Made by a program: the position numbers and the translations under genes. A DNA stretch of 64,000 nt from Arcticibacter sp. (lineage in GTDB: Bacteria > Bacteroidota > Bacteroidia > 2-12-FULL-35-15). Below, in pieces: positions 51,257 through 59,972 of the stretch. The stretch spans positions 62,001 through 126,000 of the forward strand of contig JAJNQB010000010.1 in NCBI GenBank assembly GCA_021155045.1, read 5' to 3'. Position 1 is the stretch's first letter, and each line of letters opens with the position of its first letter. The notes below the pieces were generated by a model. That model saw only the letters and a program-made list of their open reading frames with translations, was not told the DNA's origin and searched no databases.

Positions 51257-51264
51257 CAAATTTA
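51257..51264 (-). promoter_or_regulatory. -7 element (TAAATTTG) for valS
   Basis: TAAATTTG on the minus strand, 40 bases before the valS ATG, fits the Bacteroidota -7 consensus. The -33 box is not clear. Confidence 0.4.
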
Positions 51265-51364
51265 GTAAAAATAAATTTCTTAAAATATTGAATATGGCAC
51301 GATTTTGGCTAATTTTAGAAATAGAAATTTTAACTACAAAACACTATAAATTCAAATTTTAAAA

Positions 51365-51841
51365 ATGAAAAAATCACTACTAATATTTGGTTCAATTTTA
51401 ATGAGTACGTTTTATGCAAATGCTCAAGAAACAAAAACAACTGAGGCTGCACCAACAAGCAATGCCGAAATTACTTTTGATAAAGAAGTACACGATTTCG
51501 GAACAATTGAATATGCAGGAAATGGAACCTATGAGTTTCGTTTTAAAAACACAGGAAAAGAACCTTTGATAATTTCTGAGGCTCATGGTTCTTGTGGTTG
51601 TACTGTTCCTACTTATCCTAAAAATGTGCCTATCAAACCAGGTCAAGTAGAATATATAAAAGTAACTTACGATACAAAACGTGCTGGAGCTTTTACCAAA
51701 ACGGTAACCGTTACATCTAATGCCAAAACACCTTCAAAGGTTATCACTATAAAAGGGACTGTTTCTCCTGCGCCAGTTGAGGAAGCTTTTCCAAGTAATG
51801 GTAAAAAAGAAAATGGGGCTATTCCTTACGAAAAACATTAA
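51365..51841 (+). CDS. DUF1573 periplasmic protein (copy 1)
   Basis: Exported protein of 158 residues with signal peptide LLIFGSILMSTFYANAQ and one DUF1573 (Ig-like, ASPM/HYDIN-like) domain. Typical features are TFDKEVHDFGTIEYAGNGTYEFRFKN, GKEPLIISEAHGSCGCTVPTYP and IKVTYDTKRAGAFTKTVTVTSN. The CGC pair is conserved. DUF1573 proteins are common and abundant in Bacteroidota envelopes. Their function is not established. The next gene, 44 bases downstream, is a paralogue. Confidence 0.93.
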   Translation: MKKSLLIFGSILMSTFYANAQETKTTEAAPTSNAEITFDKEVHDFGTIEYAGNGTYEFRFKNTGKEPLIISEAHGSCGCTVPTYPKNVPIKPGQVEYIKVTYDTKRAGAFTKTVTVTSNAKTPSKVITIKGTVSPAPVEEAFPSNGKKENGAIPYEKH

Positions 51842-51885
51842 TAGTATTAATAATAAAAAACTAACCAAAATAAAATAACAACAAA

Positions 51886-52332
51886 ATGAAAAAAGCAATC
51901 TTATCTATCGGATTATTTGTGTGTGTTGCAATTGGAGCAAATGCACAAGAAACAACAACACCAAATCCTGTGAATCCAAATGCAGCAAAATTTAAATTTG
52001 AGTCGGAAGTTATTGACTATGGAACAATTGAACACAATGCAAATGGCGACCGCGAGTTTAAATTCACTAACGTAGGTAAAGAACCATTAATTATTACTAG
52101 TGCAGTAGGTTCATGTGGATGTACTACCCCTGACTATCCAAAAGAGCCAATTAAACCAGGAGCATCTGCTGTAATTAAAGTTCATTATGCAACTGATAGA
52201 GTTGGTCAGTTTGAAAAAACAGTAACAATTACTTCAAATGCTGACACTCCAAGTAAAGTATTAAAAATTAAAGGTGTTGTTAAGCCAGATCCAACTCCTG
52301 TTGATCCTGCAGCTCCTGCCGAGAAAAAATAA
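51886..52332 (+). CDS. DUF1573 periplasmic protein (copy 2)
   Basis: Exported protein of 148 residues (signal peptide AILSIGLFVCVAIGANAQ) with a single DUF1573 domain: FESEVIDYGTIEHNANGDREFKFTN, SCGCTTPDYPKEPIKPGASAVIKVHY. It is clearly a tandem duplicate of the preceding gene. It ends with a Pro/Ala-rich tail (PTPVDPAAPAEKK), whereas copy 1 ends in a charged tail. A strong terminator follows, so both genes are probably one short transcript. Confidence 0.93.
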   Translation: MKKAILSIGLFVCVAIGANAQETTTPNPVNPNAAKFKFESEVIDYGTIEHNANGDREFKFTNVGKEPLIITSAVGSCGCTTPDYPKEPIKPGASAVIKVHYATDRVGQFEKTVTITSNADTPSKVLKIKGVVKPDPTPVDPAAPAEKK

Positions 52333-52360
52333 TTGAATAAATAGTAAATTAATATCTCTT

Positions 52361-52401
52361 CAACCCTTTCGGAATTATTTTTCGAAAGGGTTGTTGTTTT
52401 T
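52361..52401 (+). terminator. rho-independent terminator of the DUF1573 pair
   Basis: The 11-base arms caaccctttcg and cgaaagggttg with an 11-base loop are followed by ttgttttta on the plus strand. Confidence 0.85.
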
Positions 52402-52471
52402 ATAACTATTTAGCAGAATTGAAATTGAACTTTATTTTGTATCTTTCACGCTTTAAAAAGAATAGAAAAAA

Positions 52472-53920
52472 ATGAGTATTTACGATAAATACGAAGCAGT
52501 TATAGGGTTAGAGGTTCACGCTCAATTGGCTACAAAAAGTAAGGCTTATTCTAGTGATTCTACAGAGTATGGCGTTTTACCAAATACGAATGTAAGTCCT
52601 ATTACATTGGGGCATCCTGGTACTTTACCAAAATCAAATAAAAAAGTAATTGAATATGCAGTTCGCTTAGGGTTGGCCTGTAAAAGCAACATCAGAGAAG
52701 TAAACGAATATGCTCGTAAAAACTATTTTTATGCCGATTTGCCCAAAGGCTATCAAATAACTCAAGATAAAACGCCCATTTGTTCTGGCGGTTATGTTTT
52801 AATAAAACAGGCAGATGGTTCGGAGAAAAAAATTAATATAACAAGAATTCACATGGAAGAAGATGCTGGTAAAAGCATCCATGATATTGACCCATTTGAT
52901 ACGCTTATTGATTTGAATCGTGCAGGAGTTCCTCTAGTTGAAATAGTAAGTGAGCCTGATATTAGAAGTGGAGAAGAAGCATATAAATATTTAACAGAAA
53001 TAAGAAAACTTGTTCGTTATCTAGAAATTTGCGATGGAAACATGGAAGAAGGAAGTTTGCGATGTGATGCAAATGTTTCTGTGCGGTTAAAAGGTGCGAA
53101 AGAATTTGGTAAACGCACCGAAGTAAAAAATATGAATTCAATTCGTAATGTTCAACGTGCTATTGAATACGAAATAAAAAGACAAATTGAATCGATTGAA
53201 AAAGGCGAAATAATAACACAAGACACACGAAGTTTTGATGCTGTTGCAGGAACAACGTTTGTTTTGCGAAGTAAAGAAATGGCAAACGATTATCGATATT
53301 TTCCAGAACCGGATTTGCAGCCCGTTATTGTTTCGCAAGAATATATTGCTAAAGTTAAAAGCACATTGCCTCCTTTGCCGAATGAATTATATAAAAAATA
53401 TGTTGCATTGGGCTTGTCTGATTATGATGCCGGTGTATTAACGGATAGCAAAGAGTTGGCATTGTATTTTGAAGATATCATTGCAAAAACAAAAAACACA
53501 AAAGCAGCAGCTAATTGGCTAACCGTTCAAATTAAATCATATTTGAATGACAATGCTTTTCATATTTCTGAATTTAAAATTACCCCTGAGCGTATTGCTC
53601 AGTTGGTTGATTTTATTGACACAGGAAAGGTAAGCCATACCATTGCTATTCAAAAAATATTTCCAGCAATGCTTGATGGAACAGATAAGTCTCCATCGCA
53701 AATTGCCGAAGAAAATGGATGGATTCAAGAAAGCAATAGTGATGCACTTACCGAATATGTGAAGCAAGCTATTGCTAAATATCCAGACAAAGTAGTTGAG
53801 TACAAAAATGGAAAAACCAATCTTTTAGGTTTATTTATGGGAGAAGTAATGAAACTTTCAAAAGGAAAAGCAGATCCAAAGGTTACAAATGAATTAGTAA
53901 AAAAAATGTTAGAAAACTAA
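52472..53920 (+). CDS. gatB: aspartyl/glutamyl-tRNA amidotransferase subunit B
   Basis: Subunit of the GatCAB complex (482 residues), which converts Glu-tRNA(Gln) or Asp-tRNA(Asn) into the correctly amidated form. It binds tRNA and phosphorylates the mischarged residue. The N-terminal YEAVIGLEVHAQLATKSKAYSSD, the conserved HPGTLP, VNEYARKNYFYADLPKGYQITQ and GGYVLIK segments, and the C-terminal YqeY-like domain with GLFMGEVMKLSKGKADPK are all present. gatA and gatC are not in the window. The next gene starts 13 bases downstream. Confidence 0.98.
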   Translation: MSIYDKYEAVIGLEVHAQLATKSKAYSSDSTEYGVLPNTNVSPITLGHPGTLPKSNKKVIEYAVRLGLACKSNIREVNEYARKNYFYADLPKGYQITQDKTPICSGGYVLIKQADGSEKKINITRIHMEEDAGKSIHDIDPFDTLIDLNRAGVPLVEIVSEPDIRSGEEAYKYLTEIRKLVRYLEICDGNMEEGSLRCDANVSVRLKGAKEFGKRTEVKNMNSIRNVQRAIEYEIKRQIESIEKGEIITQDTRSFDAVAGTTFVLRSKEMANDYRYFPEPDLQPVIVSQEYIAKVKSTLPPLPNELYKKYVALGLSDYDAGVLTDSKELALYFEDIIAKTKNTKAAANWLTVQIKSYLNDNAFHISEFKITPERIAQLVDFIDTGKVSHTIAIQKIFPAMLDGTDKSPSQIAEENGWIQESNSDALTEYVKQAIAKYPDKVVEYKNGKTNLLGLFMGEVMKLSKGKADPKVTNELVKKMLEN

Positions 53921-53933
53921 AAAAAATATAAAA

Positions 53934-55076
53934 ATGAAATTAAGATTAATTACGCTTGTTACAATAATAGTAGCATTTATTGGATGTTCAAATAGTAATT
54001 CTGCTTCAAATGGATTTGAACTAAATGGAAAATTTACGAATGGAAATAGTCAAACTGTGGTTCTTGAAAAATTATCTTCAACAGGAGTTGAGGCTATAGA
54101 TACAGCTGTGGTGGATGAAAAAGGAGAAATTAAAATTACTGCTAATATTACTGAGGTTGGGTTTTATCGTATAAAAGTTTCAGAGAAAAATTTTGCAACA
54201 TTTATTTTTAGCCCCAATGAAAAAGTAACTATAAAAGGTGATATAAACGATTTAGGAAATACTTATACTGTTGAAGGTTCTGCTGATTCTAAATTGTTTT
54301 GGGAGATAAATAAAGTATCAGCGAACAACTATCGTCAGCGAGATTCTATTCAAAAACATTTTCAAGTCCTTATTAATGCTACACCAGGGGTTACATTGCC
54401 TCAAAATAAAATAGATTCAATAAGTAATTATTTAGAAAAACCCTATAATGCTTTGATTGAGGCACACAACAATTATTTAAAAAGTTTTATTGAAAAAAAT
54501 AATACTTCTTTTGCTTCATTAGCTGCTATACAGCAATTATCTGCCGATACATTTTTTCCTACTTATGTTAAACTCGATGACGGATTATATAAAAAATATC
54601 CTAAATCAGAATACATCCAAAAGTTTCACGAAAGTGTAGAAACACAAAAAAAATTAGCAACAGGTTCTCCTGCTCCAGAAATTAGTATGAATACTCCAGA
54701 AGATAAACCTTTGGCTTTGTCATCTCTGAAAGGAAAAGTAGTTTTAATAGATTTTTGGGCAAGCTGGTGTGGACCTTGCAGAGCAGAAAATCCAAATGTT
54801 GTGAAAGCGTATAATAAATATAAATCTAAAGGGTTTGATATTTACAGTGTTTCTCTTGATAAAGATAAAGACAAATGGATAGCTGCAATTCAAAAAGATA
54901 ATTTAACATGGACAAATCATGTTTGTGATTTTAAATTTTGGCAATCGCCAGTTGTGAAGTTGTATAATTTTACAGGCATTCCTTACAATGTGTTGATTGA
55001 CAAAAAAGGAAACATTATTGCAAAAAATCTTCGTGGTGAAGACTTGGAAAAAAAATTAGAAGAGGTGTTTAAATAA
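53934..55076 (+). CDS. TlpA-family thioredoxin-like lipoprotein with DUF4369 domain
   Basis: Periplasm-facing protein of 380 residues. The lipoprotein signal ends in AFIGC (Cys 18). Residues about 25-120 form a DUF4369 beta domain (FELNGKFTNGNSQTVVLEKL), a helical middle follows, and residues about 240-380 form a thioredoxin domain with DFWASWCGPCRAENP (C279 and C282) and the cis-Pro segment FTGIPYNVLIDKKG. Such proteins reduce or isomerise disulfides, for example in cytochrome c maturation. The gene is close behind gatB and 34 bases ahead of the M1 peptidase gene. Confidence 0.92.
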   Translation: MKLRLITLVTIIVAFIGCSNSNSASNGFELNGKFTNGNSQTVVLEKLSSTGVEAIDTAVVDEKGEIKITANITEVGFYRIKVSEKNFATFIFSPNEKVTIKGDINDLGNTYTVEGSADSKLFWEINKVSANNYRQRDSIQKHFQVLINATPGVTLPQNKIDSISNYLEKPYNALIEAHNNYLKSFIEKNNTSFASLAAIQQLSADTFFPTYVKLDDGLYKKYPKSEYIQKFHESVETQKKLATGSPAPEISMNTPEDKPLALSSLKGKVVLIDFWASWCGPCRAENPNVVKAYNKYKSKGFDIYSVSLDKDKDKWIAAIQKDNLTWTNHVCDFKFWQSPVVKLYNFTGIPYNVLIDKKGNIIAKNLRGEDLEKKLEEVFK

Positions 55077-55110
55077 AAACATTTTTCAAAAAAAATTAAT
55101 ATCACCCCAA

Positions 55111-58100
55111 ATGAAATCTTTTAAAAACAATAAAAAATTGTTGAAGTATTTTTTATTATTGGCTTTACAAGCTAGCTTCATCAATGTGTTTTCTCAGGAA
55201 TATTTTCAACAGGAAGTAAATTATACCATTCAAGTTCGCTTGGATGATGTGAAACATGAATTATTTGGTGATGAAATTATAGAATATAAAAACAATTCGA
55301 ATGTTGAGCTTACATATATATATATGCATGTGTGGGCCAACGCATATAAAGACAATACAACAGCTTTAGGAAAACAATTGATAGAAAGTGGCTCGAAAAA
55401 ATTTTACTACAGCAAAGAAGAGGATAGAGGTTTTATTGATATGTTGGAGTTTAAAGTGGATACCAAACCTGTTAAATGGGAATTTTTAAAAGATACAATT
55501 GATGTTTGTAAAATTTATTTGAATGAACCTTTAAAAAGTGGTGGTAAAATATATATAAGCACACCCTTTCACATAAAAATTCCTTCTGGTGAATTTTCTA
55601 GATTAGGGCATATTGGTCAATCTTATCAGATTACACAATGGTACCCAAAACCAGCTGTTTACGATAGAAATGGATGGAATTATATGCCATATTTAAACCA
55701 AGGAGAGTTTTATTCTGAATTTGGTAGTTATGATGTTCAAATTATTGTTCCTAAAAATTATGTTCTTGGAGCCACTGGTGATATGGTTGATGGTGAAGAA
55801 GAACAAAATTGGCTGAATGAAAAAGTTAAAAAAACTCAAGCAATTACAAATTACGATTCAAAAGATTTAAGTTTTCCTGAATCATCAAAAGAAACAAAAA
55901 CACTTAGGTTTAAGCAATCGAATGTGCATGATTTTGCATGGTTTTGTGATAAACGTTATCATGTATTAAAAGGAGAAGTTACAACACCACATACCAATCA
56001 TAAAGTTACAACATGGGTAATGTTTACGAATGCCGAAGGTAATCTTTGGAAAGATGCTATTAAGTATGTAAACGATGCAGTTTATTATTATTCATTATGG
56101 AATGGTGATTATCCTTATAATCATTGCACGGCAGTAGATGGAACAATAAGCGCTGGAGGAGGAATGGAATATCCAAACATAACTGTAATTGGTGGTAGTG
56201 GAAATGCTTTTCAGTTAGATGTGGTAATTGCGCATGAAGTTGGGCACAATTGGTTTTATGGTATGTTAGGTTCTAATGAGCGTGTTCATCCATGGTTGGA
56301 CGAAGGAATAAATTCGTTTAATGAGTTAAGATATGTTCGAACAAAATATCCTGAAAGAAAATTGATTGGAGATTTTAATCCTTTGATTGGAAAAATGTTT
56401 GATTTAAAAGATTATCCACGACATACACAATACTATTATACTCATATTATAAATGCAGCAAAAAATTTAGATCAACCTATAGAATATAAAGCGTATGAAT
56501 ATACAGAGTTAAACTATGCAGGAGTAGTGTATTCTAAAACGGCAGTAGTGTTTGATTATTTAATGGCGTATGTTGGAGAAAATGTTATGAATAAAGCCAT
56601 GCAAAAATATTTTGAGGTTTGGCATTTTAAACACCCAGAGCCAAATGATTTACGAAAAATTTTAGAAGAAGAAACAGGAAAAAACTTATCCTGGTTTTTT
56701 GATGACTTAATTAATTCAACAAAAAAGTTAGATTATAAAATTGCGTTGGTAAGAAAATTGCCAAATGGTTCGTGGGATATTGCTGTAAAAAATACAGGAG
56801 AAATAAAAGCTCCAATAATTCTTCAAGCAATAAAAGACAATAAAATTGTTGGTGAAATAGTTTATGAAGGCTTTGAAGGTAAACAAGCGCTTAGCTTTCC
56901 TGTGGCAGAAGTTGATTATTTTAAAATCGATTATAAACAAATTTCTCCAGAAATAAATCGTAATAATAATACTATCAGAACTCACGGATTATTCAAAAAA
57001 GTAGAACCTTTAAAATTGCAATTTCTTGCAAGTATTGACAACCCAGATAAAACACAAATTTATTTTACTCCAGTTGCTGGCTGGAACGAATACAACAAAT
57101 GGATGTTTGGTATGGCATTTTACAGTAGTATTTTGCCACAAAAAAAGTTTGAATATCAACTAATGCCAATGTATAGTTACAGTACAAAAGATATTGCAGG
57201 CTATGGCAGATTAATGTATAATATGTTTCCAAATGGAAATATATTTCAACGTATTTCTTTGGGTGTAACTGCTAACAGATATGCTTATACCAATAAGCCT
57301 TTTGATTTAAACTTTAATAAAATTGCTCCAGAGCTATATGTTGAATTTAGAAAAAAGCATTTAAAAAACCCTAATACCTTCAGTTTTAGATATAGAAATA
57401 TTTCTATAATACAAGATTATTATAAAGCAGATTATAAATTTACTCCGCCTGTTTATGGATACGATACGCTCAATTTTAATTTTAATGATTTGGTTGTAAA
57501 TTTTTCAAATAAAAGTACACTTCAATCTTCTTCTATTAGTTTGAATTTGCAACAAACAAAACGCGTTTTTAAAACATCTGTAACAGCTAACTATACTTAT
57601 AACTTTAAAGAAAAAAATAAAAGTTTTGATGCTCGTTTGTTTGTTGGAGCATTTGTTGGTACTAAGCCTGTTGATGCTGGACCATACCGCTATCGATTAA
57701 GTGGATGGAGGGGTTACCAAGATTATATGTATGATAATATTTATATGGGAAGGTCTGAGATAGATGGAGTATTAGCAAATCAATTTAGTGAAACAGATGG
57801 TGCATTTAAGTTTTATTCTCCTTTGGGGCAATCATCTGAATTTGTTGTAGCATTAAATTTAAAATCATCACTTGGTAATATGAAGCTGCCAATAAGATTA
57901 TATGCTGATATAGGAACTACTGGGAATGATGGATTGTTAAACGATAAATTTTTATATGATGCAGGAATTTGTTTGTCGCTCAGAAAAAATCTATTTGAAA
58001 TTTATTTTCCTTTATTAATATCAAAAGATTTCCAAAATTATAAAAAAGCAAATGGAATTAAATATCCTGAAACAATAAGATTTACACTTAATCTTAATTT

Positions 58101-58140
58101 AATTAATCCTTTTGATTTGGTGAAGAATTTTGAGTTGTAA
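55111..58140 (+). CDS. M1-family metallopeptidase fused to a C-terminal beta-barrel-like domain
   Basis: Exported protein of 1009 residues with signal peptide YFLLLALQASFINVFSQ. Residues about 30-560 are a gluzincin peptidase with the exopeptidase segment GGGMEYPN and zinc motif HEVGH (H375, H379) plus E398 in WLDEG, exactly 19 residues later. In typical M1 aminopeptidases the rest is helical. Here residues about 640-1009 instead look like transmembrane beta-strands (FGMAFYSSILPQKKFEYQLM, ISLGVTANRYAY, SSISLNLQQTKRVFKTSV) ending in an aromatic-rich strand. The peptidase is probably fixed to the outer membrane by its own barrel. The substrate is unknown. Confidence 0.88.
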   Translation: MKSFKNNKKLLKYFLLLALQASFINVFSQEYFQQEVNYTIQVRLDDVKHELFGDEIIEYKNNSNVELTYIYMHVWANAYKDNTTALGKQLIESGSKKFYYSKEEDRGFIDMLEFKVDTKPVKWEFLKDTIDVCKIYLNEPLKSGGKIYISTPFHIKIPSGEFSRLGHIGQSYQITQWYPKPAVYDRNGWNYMPYLNQGEFYSEFGSYDVQIIVPKNYVLGATGDMVDGEEEQNWLNEKVKKTQAITNYDSKDLSFPESSKETKTLRFKQSNVHDFAWFCDKRYHVLKGEVTTPHTNHKVTTWVMFTNAEGNLWKDAIKYVNDAVYYYSLWNGDYPYNHCTAVDGTISAGGGMEYPNITVIGGSGNAFQLDVVIAHEVGHNWFYGMLGSNERVHPWLDEGINSFNELRYVRTKYPERKLIGDFNPLIGKMFDLKDYPRHTQYYYTHIINAAKNLDQPIEYKAYEYTELNYAGVVYSKTAVVFDYLMAYVGENVMNKAMQKYFEVWHFKHPEPNDLRKILEEETGKNLSWFFDDLINSTKKLDYKIALVRKLPNGSWDIAVKNTGEIKAPIILQAIKDNKIVGEIVYEGFEGKQALSFPVAEVDYFKIDYKQISPEINRNNNTIRTHGLFKKVEPLKLQFLASIDNPDKTQIYFTPVAGWNEYNKWMFGMAFYSSILPQKKFEYQLMPMYSYSTKDIAGYGRLMYNMFPNGNIFQRISLGVTANRYAYTNKPFDLNFNKIAPELYVEFRKKHLKNPNTFSFRYRNISIIQDYYKADYKFTPPVYGYDTLNFNFNDLVVNFSNKSTLQSSSISLNLQQTKRVFKTSVTANYTYNFKEKNKSFDARLFVGAFVGTKPVDAGPYRYRLSGWRGYQDYMYDNIYMGRSEIDGVLANQFSETDGAFKFYSPLGQSSEFVVALNLKSSLGNMKLPIRLYADIGTTGNDGLLNDKFLYDAGICLSLRKNLFEIYFPLLISKDFQNYKKANGIKYPETIRFTLNLNLINPFDLVKNFEL

Positions 58141-58190
58141 CTAGATAGAAATTTTAGAAATCTTGTTTTGAGTTGCAATGCCTACTGTAA

Positions 58191-58889
58191 TTATTTAACT
58201 AGAAATTCATGTTTAAATGGTAAGCTAATAGTTTCCCCTAATTCGTTTCTTACTTCAATTTTTCCTTCAAAGGTGGCATTACCTTGAGAAGATGTTAAGC
58301 ATTTGTATTTTCCAATGCAACTATCCACAGGTATATTTACGAAGCCGTTTGGAGTCATAATCTTAATAACTGGTTCGAACATTGGATCCCATGATGTTAG
58401 ATATATGTTTGCCGAATATTCGTTTCCCGCTTTAACATCATATGTAGTTGGGCAAACAATTGGCCTTAATTTATCAAAGTTGTTATTATAGTTTTTTTCT
58501 AAAAAAATAATATTATCCAAGGCTAAAAGTTGTGTTAGTCGCAATTGATTAATCATTTCTGTTTTGTCTGTTGAGAAACTTATTGAAGGGATATCATCGG
58601 TGTTGTAATCTAAAATTGAAAATTCATTCTTTATATAAGTGTTTAATTCATCGATGTCACTTTGTTTTAAAACGCCTCTATTAGCCCTAATAACCAATTC
58701 TTTAATTCTATCATCAAATTGGATGTGATCAATTGATTTATATATTTTTTTATAAATATTATGCTTGTAACTTTTTGATATAATCTCAAGCCGTTTATTA
58801 ATTAAGGAAGTAAGATTTTTAATTTCAGTTGTCCGACTGTTGCAAGCAAATAATGTTAAGAATATTGCTACAGTGTAAAGTTTTTTCAT
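58191..58889 (-). CDS. GldM-like mini-lipoprotein (D1-D2 domains only)
   Basis: Lipoprotein of 232 residues with signal LYTVAIFLTLFAC (lipid-modified Cys at 16). Residues about 20-140 are helical (INKRLEIISKSYKHNIYKKI). Residues about 130-232 resemble the GldM/PorM periplasmic D1-D2 boundary and D2 domain: FDKLRPIVCPTTYDVKAGNE, YSANIYLTSWDP and the closing LPFKHEFLVK, which parallel the GldM pattern with a PxxxYVxxGEEYxAxIFL core and a PF-x-EY strand. True GldM has an N-terminal membrane helix and four domains and is over 500 residues. Here the helix is replaced by a lipid anchor and D3-D4 are missing. It follows the PorP/SprF gene by 27 bases, so a T9SS-associated role is likely. Confidence 0.6.
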   Translation of the reverse strand: MKKLYTVAIFLTLFACNSRTTEIKNLTSLINKRLEIISKSYKHNIYKKIYKSIDHIQFDDRIKELVIRANRGVLKQSDIDELNTYIKNEFSILDYNTDDIPSISFSTDKTEMINQLRLTQLLALDNIIFLEKNYNNNFDKLRPIVCPTTYDVKAGNEYSANIYLTSWDPMFEPVIKIMTPNGFVNIPVDSCIGKYKCLTSSQGNATFEGKIEVRNELGETISLPFKHEFLVK

Positions 58890-58916
58890 TTTATTGGTAA
58901 TAAAATTATTTTTTAC

Positions 58917-59954
58917 TTACATAAACCTTACACTTGAGCGTTTTGCATTTTGAGCGCCACCAAGTATTCCTCTGTATTGCATAAACAACTCAAAACCTCC
59001 AACAGTTTTACTTGCTGGTGTTAAGCCTGAGATATTTATATCGTAAGCAACTCCACCAGAAAAATCTTTATAATCGTAACGTACTGTTGCATAAGCTGCA
59101 TCTCTAAAACGGTAAAACACACCAATATAAAATGCTTTGTCTGTTTGATTATCTGTATAGCGAGAACGTTCTTCCAAAACATATTTTACATTTAATCCTC
59201 CATTAATTAATAATGAAGTTCCTTGTTGGTAAGCCATTAAACTTGGCATAAGTGTAGTGTTGCTTGTTTCGCTTAATTTATAAGCTATATTCCATTGCAC
59301 TCCAAGTTTTGGAATCAATTTATCAACCCCTCCACGAATACTGTTGTTAGGTGCAGTAAAATGATGAAATGAAAATCCAAGTGCGCTTCGGAATAAATGT
59401 GTAGTTGTAAAATTCCATACTATACCTGTTGACATATCAATTAAACCTGTTGCTCCACCACCCGGTTCACCACTTCCATAAGCAGGATTGTAATTTGTTC
59501 CATCCCATTGATTGTCCCATTTTAATGCACCATAAGTAGCACTTCTCATAAAATATCCAATTTCATATCCTAAAGTGATTTGATGTTTATGACGTCCACC
59601 AATAAATTTTGTAAACGACATCAATATATTGTATGAGTTTTGTTTCAACCTTGCATTTCCTCCGTTGTCATTATTGAAATTTATTCCTAATGCAAAAAAA
59701 TCATCACGCTTCATTTTCTTTTTAAATACAGGCGCATCTACTGCGATTGAAAATGTTTTGTATGGAGTAGCAACTGTAAACCATTGCATACGGTAAAGTG
59801 TATAGGCTCTTATATCACCATTAAAAACACCTGTATTGCCAGGGTTTTGTGTAAGTGGCGAAGCATAAAATTGAGAATAATGAAAATCTTGTGCTGATGT
59901 TACAATAGAAACAGAGATAAACAAAAGCGAGTATATAATTTTTTTCATAGACAT
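58917..59954 (-). CDS. PorP/SprF-family T9SS outer-membrane protein
   Basis: Outer-membrane beta-barrel of 345 residues with signal peptide IIYSLLFISVSIVTSAQ. The mature start DFHYSQFYASPLTQNPGNTGVFNGDIRAYTLYRMQW is the family signature, and FALGINFNNDNGG and similar strands follow. PorP/SprF proteins help secrete, or anchor at the surface, type B-sorted adhesins such as SprB, and are usually encoded next to their cargo, as here with the Ig-repeat adhesin 18 bases upstream. A second ATG two codons later (59948) is equally possible as the start. Confidence 0.95.
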   Translation of the reverse strand: MSMKKIIYSLLFISVSIVTSAQDFHYSQFYASPLTQNPGNTGVFNGDIRAYTLYRMQWFTVATPYKTFSIAVDAPVFKKKMKRDDFFALGINFNNDNGGNARLKQNSYNILMSFTKFIGGRHKHQITLGYEIGYFMRSATYGALKWDNQWDGTNYNPAYGSGEPGGGATGLIDMSTGIVWNFTTTHLFRSALGFSFHHFTAPNNSIRGGVDKLIPKLGVQWNIAYKLSETSNTTLMPSLMAYQQGTSLLINGGLNVKYVLEERSRYTDNQTDKAFYIGVFYRFRDAAYATVRYDYKDFSGGVAYDINISGLTPASKTVGGFELFMQYRGILGGAQNAKRSSVRFM

Positions 59955-59972
59955 ATTTTTTAAATTTCTTTT

